NCBI RefSeq assembly: GCF_002575655.3
Contig: NC_053037.3
Location: 141,805,207-141,869,206, forward strand
DNA length: 64,000 nucleotides
Direction of reading: 5' to 3'
Source: Aegilops tauschii subsp. strangulata
Taxonomy: Eukaryota > Streptophyta > Magnoliopsida > Poales > Poaceae
The translations under genes were made by a program, and so were the position numbers. This document shows, piece by piece, positions 23,433 to 34,015 of the stretch. Each line of letters begins with the position of its first letter. The stretch's first letter is position 1. Under the pieces are notes generated by a model, which was given only the letters and a program-made list of their open reading frames with translations, made no database searches and had not been told where the DNA came from.

Positions 23433-23975
23433 GTGCTTGCTCTTACTTGGCAGTGTGATATGTGGTTGCATGTTGCATATGGTGTCTACCTTGTAATGCT
23501 TCTAATTAGGGTAAATTGCATCTGTTTAGTTAACACATTATACCTGTGAATATGACATGCCTTCCTGTTTTTGGTACATATTACGTCTTTCTATTAACCA
23601 TGTTCTTAAATCAAACTACTTTTCTTGGGTATCCCTCATTAATCACTTCTGACGAGACACCTTCAAGTTGACAGTGTAATATTGGTTGCATCTTGCATAT
23701 CATTTCAAACATGTATTGCCTCTGATTTGTTGAAGTGCCACTTATAATGAGACACATCTAACTTGGTAGAGTGATTTTGGTTGGATCTTTCATATGGTGT
23801 CTAGATTGCATTGCTTCCAACTTGTTGAAATGCCTTCTGCTTAGCGTTTTTCGTACATATTCCATCCCCCTACAATGTGGTTGCCATACATAAAAGTTGT
23901 GTTCGTCATTATCATGCATCAACGAATTTGGAAGTGCGAATTTCATTCCTTTTTCTTGTGTGTTTATTTGACAAG

Positions 23976-24113
23976 GCAAAATCTAAAAGGACGAATGCAC
24001 GGAATGATGGTGGTCCTCTGGAGCAATCGAAACAGATGATCTCTGTAGATTCTCCTACTACTCCTACTGTAGTGCAAGTTCCAAATCTCATCTCCCCTAC
24101 TCCACAACCCCAG
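23976..24113 (+). pseudogene. T24-1 cassette exon 3
   Basis: Acceptor GACAAG at 23970-23975, donor ACAACCCCAG followed by gtgcttgctctaac. It is 138 bp, 46 codons, and begins AKSKRTNARNDGGPLEQSK, a basic stretch shared with the cassettes in T24-4. After about 24150 the similarity stops, so T24-1 has lost its transposase-domain exons. Confidence 0.55.
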
Positions 24114-24149
24114 GTGCTTGCTCTAACATGGCAGTGTGATATCTCCAGA

Positions 24150-25554
24150 AGGCCTCGTTGTTCGGCGCCTTTGAAGCTCTCCCCCACAAACGCTTCAAAT
24201 CACAATCTTCATTGTTCACACCTATACTCATTAAAAACATGTTGGATAGTAATGATGGCATGGTGGACAGTCTTAAAAATTTGAATGTTCATATTTCAGA
24301 AATTTAGGTGCATAAACTTCGCCTTCTTTTTCTTGCAGTTCTTCACAAGTTTTATAGTACAGAGCCAATGCAAACCGCCCTCAAAATTGACTGGATGCTG
24401 AAATAGATGAATGGAAAAAATTAGGGAGCCAACATAATCCTCTATTCTTGTCCAACAATTCGGCAAAATCAAGATTAAATGCTCACAAAGAACAATCAGT
24501 CAATCAAACGATGGGCTAATTGCGCACGCCGTCGTTGGCGATCTGTCTTCTAGATGGCAGATGCGTCATGCGCTGGTGCGCGCCATGACGCTGCCGAGTA
24601 TGTACTGCAAAATATGTGGGCAGGTGAAGGAGACCGAGCGGTGAGAGATGGCAATCCGCGACAGCCGAGATGAGATGATGTAGTGGTTGCTTGCCATGGC
24701 CGCCGATGAGCGAATGCGGCGCCGCGGTGTGTTGAATCAGCAGAATCGCAGGCTCAAGTTGCTGGCTCGGTGGCTCCTGGTCGAGTTGTCTCGTTGACTT
24801 CGACCAATTGGCTAGCGATAAGCCTGGAAATAAGGCCCAGTAGCAATGTGCTAGCAACGTAGCAGCCCAATATAGGCCCAAGTAACGCTGAATCGTTATT
24901 TTCGTCGTTTCCCATGTTCTCAACGTACAAATAGGCTGCCATACGTGACATACAATCATACAGGAGCTTATATACTGAATTTTTTTTGCAAAAATCATTG
25001 GGTATGCATCGCATACCCTTGCATTAGCCTAGCTCCGCCCCTGATTTATGGTTTAGTCTAGAATCTTCCATATATGAAATTTTTACTACAGTACTGGTGA
25101 AAGACTTATGATGAACCATTTCTTACATCTCCTCTGTCCCCTTCCAAGTCATCCTGATTTAATCCCTCCGTCTAGGTGTACAAGGGCATGGTTAATACTT
25201 AATAGTATAGCCAACTATTGACTATATGAAAGTACCATGTCATCTGTAGCCAACATGTACATTAATCGATACTCAAAAACTAATTCTTAAAGATCGTTTC
25301 TTGCAAATCACAATAAGTGTTATTTCTTCACAAGTTTTGGATGCAGGTTGAATAGTTGAAAGCTTTTGTTTTCAAAAGATAATTTTTTATCTATTTCACC
25401 CGGATGTTTGTGAACTCTAGAGATGAAATAATATCCGAAGAAACCTATCGATACCCGTTACACATGAGATGACCCCCACATCCTTTGTAAAAATAAACAA
25501 CTCCCCGATCAATGCATTTCACTGTTCCGTGCAACGCACTGGCACCTTACTATA
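24150..25554. other. no gene supported; one MITE end and a degenerate Helitron-like end
   Basis: 25000-25042 has the inverted repeat GGGTATGC/GCATACCC followed by TAGCTCCGCCCCTG, which resembles a terminus common in grass transposons. 25163 begins one end of a MITE like 14518. 25515-25555 (TTCCGTGCAACGCACTGGCA then CTTACTATA) is a decayed Helitron-like end. Confidence 0.35.
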
Positions 25555-25559
25555 GATGA

Positions 25560-26205
25560 GTACGACCAAAAATTAAACTAACATTATATATAGTATGATA
25601 AATGCTGATGCATGTCTCCTAAAATTATATCATTGAAAACTATGTTCAAATACAAATCCAACGTTATAGTTTTTGTTGACATGCACTAACATTTTGTCAG
25701 TTAAATCTTCAGTCAAATTCAATGAGGGACTAATAAACCACGAACGATGTAGTACTAGAGTAGAGGGCGGCGCTGCACGCGAGTCTCACCCCGCTCGTGG
25801 CGCGACAGTAAAGCCGTCATATCACAAAACCCAACCACTTCCAGTAATAAGTGGCCTGGTAAAATAAACGGACAAGCAACCATCACATCCCTCCGTCTTT
25901 TTTGCATTTCATCTCTCTGCATTTACTTTCTCCGGTTCATCTCGCACACTCGATCCCTAGTATCCCTAGCTACTACTCCTAGGATCAGTTTTTTTGGCAG
26001 CTTAAAAAAAAGCCGTCTCTTCCCAAGCTTTTCCCATAAGACTAGTCACAGTGGAGAGTAACATTAAGGCGTCTCACTCATTTATTTGGGCTTCTAAACT
26101 ACTAGTACGTCCGTCCTAGTTTATCCGTCACCATTGTAATTTGTGCTAAATTTTGACCAAAGATTTAACTGATAAAATGTTAGTGCATGTGACATATGCA
26201 CGTAC
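25560..26205. mobile_element. degenerate and half Stowaway MITEs related to 17448-17682
   Basis: 25560-25755 keeps the inner sequence (GCATGTC, TTATATC, GTTGACATGCACTAACATTT) and a worn right end. 26105-26205 keeps only the left half, GTCCGTCCTAGTTTATC, and breaks after ATGTTAGTGCATGTG. Confidence 0.55.
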
Positions 26206-26350
26206 TTACAAAATGCGTACGGATACACAAGGTTTCCAAACTTTTTCTTTTACATACCTAATTAAAGATGCTAATAATTCCTGAACGTTCGGGATTTATC
26301 ATCTGCGTCCCAAAACTAATGAGATCGCCTTACGAAACTAAATTATATTC

Positions 26351-27116
26351 CTAATAAAAGCCACGGCGCTCGCAGGAGCTCTTGCGGCGTGCCACGAGTG
26401 CCCTGGTGCACGGCCGTTTCCCAGCACGCTGACACAACGCCTCTTCCTCAACCTCGCAACTCGCGAGGTGCTGATTGGCGGCTTGCCGGCGGGCGAGCGT
26501 GATCTCACCGGTGTGGTGATCCGGCGCCAACAGGTACTCCTCCTCGCTGGAAGCGTGCACCCAGTCCACGTACCGCCAAGCGTAGATGAGGCGCTTGGGC
26601 CCGACTGCACTCAGGGCTTTGGCACGGGCGTCCTCCGCCACCCTCACGGCCCTCGCACGAGCCTTCTGCCAAAGTGCCAATTGCTTGACTCTCTTGGACG
26701 CGACATAGGCCTGCCAGGCAACTTGCCCCGCGGTGCACTTCTCTTCCTCGGCCTTCTTCTCCGCCTCTATTTTGGCGCGCTCTGCTGGAGGCAAAGCCTC
26801 CCACAAGGCGATATCCATTTCTTTCCAAAGCTCCTCAGGCTGGGGGGCTCGGCGGGCGGCGCAGCGTTCTCCTCATAGCGGGGAGCCGACGCGTCCTTCG
26901 ACGCGCGTGCTGGCGAGATTGGGAACGTCGACGCGTCCACATCGACGCGTCGCGGCAAGGAGCGGAACACCGACGCGTCCTCCTCGACTAGTGGCGGCGA
27001 GGAACGGAACGACGACGCGTCCTCCTCAACTAGTGGCGGCGAGGAACGGAACGACGATGCGTGACCATCCGCGCGGTGCAGTGAGGGGGACCTAGGGCTT
27101 GGGAGGGGGATGCCAT
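26351..27116 (-). pseudogene. minus-strand gene with 14-residue repeats, two frameshifts
   Basis: Reading begins at an ATG at 27116 (MASPSQALG) about 80 bp below a TATAAATA box. The next section, 26888-27056, encodes tandem 14-residue units of the form SPPLVEEDASSFR. The C-terminal part is a 155-codon frame rich in Ala, Lys and Glu (ERAKIEAEKKAEEEKC), probably helical, followed by a segment with KRLIYAWRYVDWVHASSEEE and ending at 26351. The three sections lie in three different frames. Between the repeat and C-terminal sections the shift sits in a C run near 26845, where one extra C would restore the frame. The product is unknown to me; the layout suggests a repetitive lineage-specific gene, perhaps transposon-borne. 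Confidence 0.5.
26888..27056 (-). repeat. 42-bp tandem repeat inside the minus-strand gene
   Basis: GACGCGTCC or its variant recurs at 26888, 26930, 26972, 27014 and 27056, an exact 42-bp spacing. Forty-two is 14 codons, so unit gain or loss keeps frame. The two right-hand units are nearly identical; the left ones are diverged. Confidence 0.9.
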
Positions 27117-27192
27117 GGTGGTCGACGTGAGAGGGAGGGGGAGGAGATAGAGATGAACGTGAGCGTTCTTCCGAATGCCGTGGGAGGCCTAG

Positions 27193-27200
27193 TATTTATA
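27193..27200 (-). promoter_or_regulatory. TATA box of the minus-strand gene
   Basis: TATAAATA on the minus strand, 77-84 bp before the ATG at 27116, in GC-rich surroundings. Confidence 0.5.
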
Positions 27201-27235
27201 GCGAGCAATGGCACACCTATGTAATATATGGACTG

Positions 27236-27347
27236 AGCTTCACTGACTTAACTGCAGGTCTAGTTGCGTCACTGACATGTGGGCCAGATGCCTGTTGGGC
27301 CCACATGTCAGTGACCCAATGCACCTACAGTTAAGTAACTGAAGCAG
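27236..27347. repeat. long imperfect hairpin
   Basis: Two arms of about 50 bp pair through CTTAACTGCAGGT with ACCTACAGTTAAG and through GTCACTGACATGTGGGCC with GGGCCCACATGTCAGTGAC. The loop is about 12 bases (AGATGCCTGTT). It lies just upstream of the TATA box at 27193-27200. It could be a small foldback transposon or a source of small RNA. Confidence 0.75.
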
Positions 27348-27587
27348 CTACGTGGGCATATTTATTGGAGTAAATTATGTGTGAGGGAAGGGGTGGAAAT
27401 ATTGCTGGTCACAACGGATTGGACGAGCGCGGGGGAGGAGAGTCATGCATGCAGATTTTTTCCACACGGGGTGGAGTGGTGGGACTGTTGGAGGGAGAAG
27501 GATAGTCAAGCAGGCGTTCAGATTTCAAGGTGCACTAAATTATTGCATGCGATGATTAAGGCTGGCCATAGTGGTGGTAATGTGGTA

Positions 27588-28113
27588 CTCCCTCCTTTCT
27601 AGTTTATAGGGCTTAATTTGAAAATCTCTTCAACCAAGGTAGATGATGAATGGTGGAATTAATTCCGTAATTTGCAAAAGTACTTAATTAGTACTCTTGT
27701 TTTTCTCAAAAATTTGTGTAAACCGATGCATTAATTACACCACATGCATAGCATGACCACTCCTATAAAAATCTTAGTTGGTGTGATGGTATGTCTGCCT
27801 CTGGATAACGTGAGCTGTTCGATCTACTTGGAACCAACGGCTGAGATGTGTGTGCGTAGAGACATGGCCTTGCCACCGGAGGTACTATATAGCAGGTATT
27901 TACCCACCTCTGCCACTGTATAAAATATGGAACTACTCATTCCAGCCTCATTTCGTTTCTGGTTCATTCTCCTTGCATTCTTGCCGGCGGCGGTGAAGGT
28001 TCCTGAAGATGGAGTCCAGACTCTAGAAACCACTACAAAAACTATTCCACCGCCTCTATCTTGGTAAGAGTAGGTGAAATTTTTGAATCGAGCCCTTTAA
28101 ACTAGAAGGAAGG
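27588..28113. mobile_element. Stowaway-type MITE, rearranged relative of 16857-17197
   Basis: Left end CTCCCTCCTTTCTAG after TA; right end CTAGAAGGAAGG. The left half is the reverse complement of the right half of 16857-17197 (CTTCAACCAAGGTAG, GGTGGAATTAATTCCG). 27780-28060 is not found in that copy, so this one carries extra DNA or a fused second element. Confidence 0.65.
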
Positions 28114-28815
28114 TAGTGGTACTCTAATATCTAACCTTGTTGTGATGACTAGATAGGACATGGCACGCACCTGCACGGAGGAACTAGTCTGCATTGTGCA
28201 TTTAAGTTTGTCTGAAGTCAATGTACCTCTACTTTGACCAAACTTATAGAAAAATGTACATCAACATTCACAATGTCAAATCAATATTTTTATACTCATT
28301 ATAAAACATAGTTTTTATACTCATTATAATCAGTATTGTAGATATTGATATGTTTAGTATAAATTTGGTCAAAAACTCTGCAAATGGTTGACGGAAGTAA
28401 AAAGGACCAGAGGGAGTATCATGCATGCGGAGTAGGCAAAAACATGCTCATTTATAGCCAGTCGAAGTCTCAAAGGGCGCGACCGCGCGAGGGAGGAGAA
28501 GGTCGTGGGAGGCGCGGCGGTTGAGGGAATTAAGTGAAGTTACATCCACGCGCTGGCATGGTGTGCGAACAGGCAAGAGGTATACCGTCAGGCCTACGAT
28601 ATGGGTCTAGCAGACATGACATCTAGTGGGTCCCGCATAGTACTCGAGAACTCTTTGGGGGCTTGCAGCTGTTTATCCACCGGGCAAGCCAACAACCCCA
28701 CGCCGTTCGCACGCCCTACTCGTCCCCGTCTTCCACCTTACAATAGTTCACTCCCAGTCGTCCCATCCTTTCACATTACACCAGTTCAACTTCTCCTAAC
28801 CCTCCACCAAAATCC
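28114..28815. other. upstream flank of the exonuclease gene, with a truncated MITE
   Basis: 28200-28422 has inner Stowaway-like sequence and one end, AAGGACCAGAGGGAGTAT. 28425-28815 would hold the promoter of the gene at 28816; I see no clear TATA box. Confidence 0.35.
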
Positions 28816-29505
28816 ATGGCCTCCCAAATCTCCATGGTCGCCGCTGAGTACCAGGTTAGAGCCATCACCGACGATGAGTTCATCGTCATCTACACCCGTG
28901 GATCCGCGACAGTGAAAGCATGCATTGCTCGCTTCCTGCGCATGTTCAACAGTTCAAAGGATGAGTCGGTCGCTGGGCTAGATTTTGAGTACACCACAGT
29001 CCTGGAAAGCAAGAAGATTATAAAGGAGGCAGAGAAGAAGAAGCCCGCCAGATCCAGGTTTGCGTACATAACGTGTGCTTGGTCTACCACATATGCCATG
29101 CCGACGTTGAGTGCCAGGATTTTCAGAACTTCCTCAAGGACGAAAGAGTGAAATTCGTTACTGTAGACTTTAGGAACGATAGGCCTCGTTGTAGGCCAGC
29201 CCTTCGATCTCCAGAAGGCAAGCCTGGTGTCCTCCTCTCAGCCTTCAATGCTGACCCTGGCAGCAGCCATGATTGATCCTTCATATGCTAAAATGAAGAA
29301 ACCTCACCATGAGTTTCATCATGCATGGGAGTCGAAGACAATAGATGAAGACCACATCCTGTAAGCAGCAATGGATGCCTACCTTTGTTTAAATATCTAC
29401 AAGGGTTGGATGAAGAAGCAGAGCCCAGTGTTCGGTTCAAGCAAAGAAGCGGCGGCGAACAGGAAGAGGAAGAGGGACGAGGACATGGACTCGGACTCCG
29501 AGTAA
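28816..29505 (+). pseudogene. 3'-5' exonuclease-like gene (WRN-exonuclease-type fold), broken
   Basis: The frame from the ATG at 28816 has exonuclease motif I as VAGLDFEYTT near 28975, with the Asp and Glu spaced as in DEDD exonucleases. A one-base loss near 29050 (KKKPAR) shifts the frame. The next section reads VCLVYHICHADVECQDF and NFLKDERVKFVTVDFRND. A small deletion near 29190 removes residues before VVGQPFDLQKASLV. The last section runs through AAAMIDPSYAKMKKP and FHHAWESKTIDEDHIL, then TAA at 29362, then AAMDAYL, and ends in a basic and acidic tail at 29505. In this family motif III is Y-x3-D, and the Tyr codon is exactly the one that is now TAA. It is intronless here and about 230 codons, a usual length for plant single-domain members. 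Confidence 0.7.
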
Positions 29506-29781
29506 GGTCGCAGTGCCGTCGCTCATGCTGGTTCTACTACAGTGTCAAGCGGACTAGTTGCTTAGTTTTATTTCAGGGGTGTGTTGTGCTGAGCCCCCAG
29601 CAGAAAAATGTTTATGTTCTTTCTCGTTATTTCAACTTTTTGTTCTTTCTCGTTATTTGAACTCTTTAGTACGTACAGTAGTACTAGTACTATGTCTTAC
29701 TACTGTTCTTCTTGCAGTTGGTACTACTGCTCGTATCTTCGTGTTCCTACTGTACTTGATACATTCGTACTGGTAGTATAA
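29506..29781. other. 3' flank of the exonuclease pseudogene
   Basis: A short direct repeat TTTTTGTTCTTTCTCGTTAT-like occurs at 29610 and 29638. No gene. Confidence 0.35.
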
Positions 29782-30134
29782 TTTGGGTCAGTCAATTTGT
29801 GAAAGAAGTTCGCTGAGCGAAGGAAGAAGACGGCAGAGAAGCTACCCCAGTATCTATATTAGGGTGGTAGGGTGCCCATGATCTATCTTATGAGTGTTGG
29901 GTCTAGAATGTAGTTCGCCGGAAAAAATGGATCGTGCCCGGGGTTAAACGGATGGCGGGGGTGGGGGGAGCATAGCGGTGGCAGGCGGTTCAGGGGAGGG
30001 CGGGGCGGCGGCGGCAGGTGGTTAGGCGTGTGGCGGGCTGAGAAGATGAACAGTGCATCAATTTCGGAGGTTGAAGAAGCCCTTCGAGCCATCCATGTTG
30101 CATCCAACGGCTCACAAGAGTCGACTGACCCAAA
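29782..30134. mobile_element. MITE with TTTGGGTCAGTC ends
   Basis: TTTGGGTCAGTCAA on the left pairs with TCGACTGACCCAAA on the right. The interior is GC-rich and shares GGTTCAGGGGAGGGCGGGG and the ATCCAACGG/ATCCAACCG end region with 39818-40133. Target duplication is unclear because the flanks are AT-rich, so the superfamily is left open. Confidence 0.6.
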
Positions 30135-31096
30135 TTGCTCCTTCAGATTGCAGGATCCACGTGGCATTCAAGGTCTCGAAGGTAGATTCCGCGTCCGCAC
30201 CCGGTTTGCAGGCTCGGCGCGGGCGCGACCGGCTTCCGCCGCGACAGCTACCATGCGCGCCTCCTCCGCTCGAGCAGAGACGACAATGACACGCTAGTTC
30301 CTCCTCGCCGGCGTGCTGGAGCATGCGCTCGTCCTCCTCTTCGTACGCTGCGTGCATAGATGCGGCTCCACGAGCTGCTCGCGTGCTTGGCAGCGCGGCG
30401 GCATCGCGAGGAGGGACTGCAGACGACGTGAGCGGCCGAGCCTTGGCTTCATAGTACAGGGATGGCGGCGACACGGCGGTGATGGGCGAGAAATGGTTGG
30501 ACGGAGCAGGCGGGCGCCGGCGGCATATTGATGAGTGCGCGTATGGGAGCTTAGTTTAGTTTTATATAGGGTTGGTCAAACTTAAAAGAAAACCGTACTA
30601 GTACATGTAAACATTAGACTGAGGCAACGCTTATATTAGTTACCACAGCCACAATACGGAATCCTGCGCAAGCGCGTGAACCGCGGCCGCGCGGTCGATC
30701 GAACTGTGCATCACTGTGTCGCACTCGAAGGACATCCACCGAACCTTTTTGTGTGTGTGAAAACAATCCCCGAATATTACTCAACTTTTTTTCCTGGAAA
30801 AGTTCTTGACGCTACAATATTTCCATATATTTGAATTTAGCTCCAGTTTGTGTTTATATGGATTTGGACGTTTTAGGTGCGCCCTAGTTTTTTTTAATAC
30901 TGATTTTGTGTGTGTGACTGAGAGAGGACGTGTGTATGTGTCCATATGTGTGTTGTGGCGGAAGGGCAATGTAGAGACGGTGTGCGTGTGATAGAAACAT
31001 AGAGAGGTGTGAATGTGCAAATGATCATGCATGAGTGAGACATAGACAAATGCCCATACATTGTGTATACATGAGAGAACGGTCTTCTATTTCTAC

Positions 31097-31100
<4 letters not shown>
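30135..31100. other. GC-rich then GT-rich DNA, no gene supported
   Basis: 30170-30520 is GC-rich with frames open on both strands and no domain. 30890-31100 has GT/GA asymmetry. Confidence 0.35.
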
Positions 31101-31101
<1 letters not shown>

Positions 31102-31128
<27 letters not shown>

Positions 31129-31130
31129 AG
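31102..31130 (+). repeat. (GT)n(GA)n microsatellite
   Basis: GTGTGTGTGTGTGAGAGAGAGAGAGAG in two pure blocks. Confidence 0.85.
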
Positions 31131-31366
31131 CATCCGTAACACAAAAACCATCTCTCTCGATTCGTCCGTCCCTCGCACGATCGCATGTAACACATGCATC
31201 AACGCACACATTTTGACACCCTCACCCGGCCCCTGCCCACCTCAAGGCCCGCACATCACTCTCTATCTCGCACACCCAATCTCTTCGTGAAAACCCTATT
31301 TAGCATGTAGCTTTCCGTCACATACACAAACATTTCTCTCCATAGGTTTGATCTCTCTCAATACCC

Positions 31367-31367
<1 letters not shown>

Positions 31368-31415
<48 letters not shown>
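31368..31415 (+). repeat. (CA)n microsatellite, about 24 units
   Basis: An uninterrupted run of CA ends at CACCGCAC. It would be a good length-polymorphism marker. Confidence 0.95.
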
Positions 31416-31416
<1 letters not shown>

Positions 31417-31796
31417 GCACACACACTCCCCCTCCCCCGAGCACACAATTCATCCCATCCAAGGCACAATACCTAAACCTTCACAGAGGGCATCGAGGAG
31501 ATCGAAGACGACGACCACACTGCACTAGAGAATGCGGGGCCATTTGGAAGCAGGATGATGTGATGACGGCTGACTGACTCCTCCCCCCTCTTTCCCGCAC
31601 AAAAATACCAATCCCTCTCTCTCCCACACAAAATTATCAATCCCTTAACCCACGAGATCCTTCCCCTCTCGTCCATGTTTTTCAGCTCTCTCAGCAAACC
31701 TGTTGTCTCTTCTCCTTCCACGTCTACATAATCCGGATGCACACACATCTCATGTATATTACATGTCTCCATCTATCTCACAGACCTAACTTCTTC

Positions 31797-31803
<7 letters not shown>
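31416..31803. other. pyrimidine-rich DNA, no gene
   Basis: CT- and CA-rich on the plus strand with scattered ACACACA and CTCTCTC. No frame is convincing. Confidence 0.35.

Positions 31804-31833
<30 letters not shown>
31804..31833 (+). repeat. (TC)n microsatellite
   Basis: A pure CT run of about 15 units ending at CTCGCG. Confidence 0.9.
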
Positions 31834-31835
<2 letters not shown>

Positions 31836-32229
31836 GTTAGGTTTGTCTCCTAATCTCTTGTCCACATACACACAATCTTTACCGCCCTATCTGCTCCATC
31901 TTCGCAAGCTCTCTCCACACGTTTCATTCACACATTGGGATGTGTTCAAAATGTTGCTTTTATAATGGATGATGTAGAGTTATGGTTGCTTTTGTTGCAT
32001 CCTACAAAGTAATAACTATGAAATGCATTTAGATTCTCATTTGATTGGGATTATGTGAGTTTGAGCATATTGTGAAGTACTATAGACCTCGTATACATCT
32101 TGGAATTCAACAATGATTGTAACTATTGAATTGTATAGACCATTACATTCGAAGTCAGTAGCCTAATATATTTATTTCACAATTACAACAAATGATTAAT
32201 TCACTACTAACTAAGAAAGCAAATGTGTA
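31834..32229. other. no supported feature
   Basis: AT-rich; no frame or terminus seen. Confidence 0.35.
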
Positions 32230-32482
32230 CTCCCTCCGTTTTTATTTAAGTCAGCGTATTAGCATTGGTCAAGTCAAGTTTTGTAAACTCTTAGAAAGTT
32301 TATAAGAAAAAAAATTAACATATACAATAACAAATAAATACCATTAGATTCATTATTGAGTGTACTTTCACATCATACATATTTGTTATGGTAAACGTTT
32401 ATATTTTTCTTTAAACTTGGTCAAACTTTAGGAAGTTTGACTTCGGTCAAACCTAATATGTAGTTAATAAAATCGGATGGAG
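32230..32482. mobile_element. Stowaway-type MITE, 253 bp
   Basis: Left end CTCCCTCCGTTTTTATT after TA, right end AAAATCGGATGGAG before TA. AT-rich, non-coding. Confidence 0.75.
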
Positions 32483-32639
32483 TACTAGTAGTTACTAGTA
32501 CTACTCGCTAGTTGCTTAGCCCAATCACCCAACACGCCACACGAGGAGTTCAGTGTCACAAAATTTTGAGGTCGGCGGGAAAATCTCCCGCGACCGTGAT
32601 TCAAGCAGTGGGAAGTTACGATCATAACCTTCGAAACAG

Positions 32640-33055
32640 GTCTACGGATTATAATTGGTAGGGGCCTGTTTTCGTAACTTCTGGTTCACCCTACCCAGCC
32701 AACCCCACCCTGACACCGAGAGTTGTACACCTGGATACTCCCCATTTTCTATCCCCACACCAAAATAGACTTCTCCACGGCACCGCAACCTTCGTGCTCC
32801 TCCCCTTCTCCATCGGCGCACTCGTCCACCGCAGCGCATCTGCCTCATCAACGACCTCGTACGCCGCACTGGAGCCGGTCCACTGTCGTTGTCGTACACG
32901 GAGCCTCTTCCCTGGCACCGTCTTCCACGGTCTCGAATCTGCTTCCCGGAAGCCGACGCCAAGCGCAGAAGCACCACCGTCGTGGACAATGAACTGACTC
33001 CCGTTGCCAACCTTGATGCACAGAGGCCGCTGCAACCATCGTTCTCCTCCTCGAT
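32640..33055 (+). pseudogene. T24-2: first-exon remnant
   Basis: The block follows the plan of the T24-1 and T24-3 first exons: TTCGTAACTT-type leader, CTCCACGGCACCGCAACC, a proline- and serine-rich coding stretch, CTGGAGCCGGTCCAC at the place of the T24-3 start, and a donor-like GATTG followed by gtaatgtg at 33056. Similarity is weaker than between T24-1 and T24-3. Its likely 3' exons are at 34950 and 35339. Confidence 0.4.
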
Positions 33056-33284
33056 TGGTAATGTGTGTATTGAATCACTTAGAAGTACACGTGCAGTTCC
33101 AATTCTGTTCATACCTACCCTTCAAATTTCCTAGTTGCTATTGTTCCCGTAAAAGTAATTGGTTATAGCCTCCATTGTCCAACAGAATATCAGCTTGTAA
33201 TTGTGCACCGCTCCTGTATCGCACTGTGCTCGGGTAGGTTCTTCATCTGCAACCAGTAGTGTGGCAAATGATGGAAAGTTTTTT

Positions 33285-33757
33285 AGAAGTAGCAAGATGC
33301 CCATGCGTTGCATGAAACATCAAGAGGCATTTGTATGAGTAGTTTATCTTGTAGGAGAAAAGGATGAATGAGGGAAGGCCTTATTTGCAAATTTGGAGAG
33401 GGGTGTGGGTATCTTTCTACAAAATTGCCATAGTTTCCTTCCTATCTGTCGGATATAAATCGGACGACCAATATTGCAGGATGGCAGGCACACCATCATC
33501 ACCAACTCTGTTTTTTATAAGAACTAGCAAGATGCCCGTGCATTGCACGGAACATCAAGATGCATTTATATGAGTAGTTTATCTTGTGGGAGATAAGGAT
33601 GAACGAGGGAAGGCCTTATCTGCAAATGTGATGAGGGGTGCAGGTATCTTTCTGTAAAATTGCCATAGTTTCCTTCCTATCCGTCAGATATAGATCGGAC
33701 GGCCTATATTGCAGGATGGCCGGCACACCATCATCACCAACTCTGTTTTTATAAGCG
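33285..33757 (-). repeat. tandem duplication of a Helitron-like 3' end, 235-bp period
   Basis: AGCAAGATGCCC begins at 33291 and 33526. Each copy continues through GAGTAGTTTATCTTG, GAGGGAAGGCCTTAT, GCCATAGTTTCCTTCCTATC, and ends CATCATCACCAACTCTGTTTTT. On the minus strand the right copy ends CCGTGCAATGCACGGGCATC then TTGCTAGT, the Helitron 3' signature, with CTAG at 33524-33527. The Helitron body would extend rightward, over the AP2-like gene. Confidence 0.7.
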
Positions 33758-33986
33758 TAGAGAAAAAAAAGTAGAAAAAAGAGTAGAGAGTTGAGAAGTA
33801 GAGATAAATATTAAATATAAAATAAATATAACAGTAGAGAAGAGAGTAGAGATAAATATTAAATATAAAATAAATATAACAGTAGAGAAGAGAGTAGAGA
33901 TAGCAGGGACGTCGGGAAAGGATCGCGCGCGCGGGAAAAAGCAGCCGGGCGCGCGCTAGTTTTGGCGCACGGCGGCCGGCGCGCTT

Positions 33987-33993
33987 TATAAAA
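33987..33993 (+). promoter_or_regulatory. TATA box of the AP2-like gene
   Basis: TATAAAA in the context GCGCTTTATAAAATCC, just upstream of the coding region starting at or before 34016, in GC-rich DNA. Confidence 0.5.
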
Positions 33994-34015
33994 TCCAACG
34001 CCCTCGCACCGCTCT

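Noticed and set aside
28031..28041. CACTACAAAAA as a CACTA start
   Set aside because: No subterminal repeats follow and it lies within a Stowaway-like copy.
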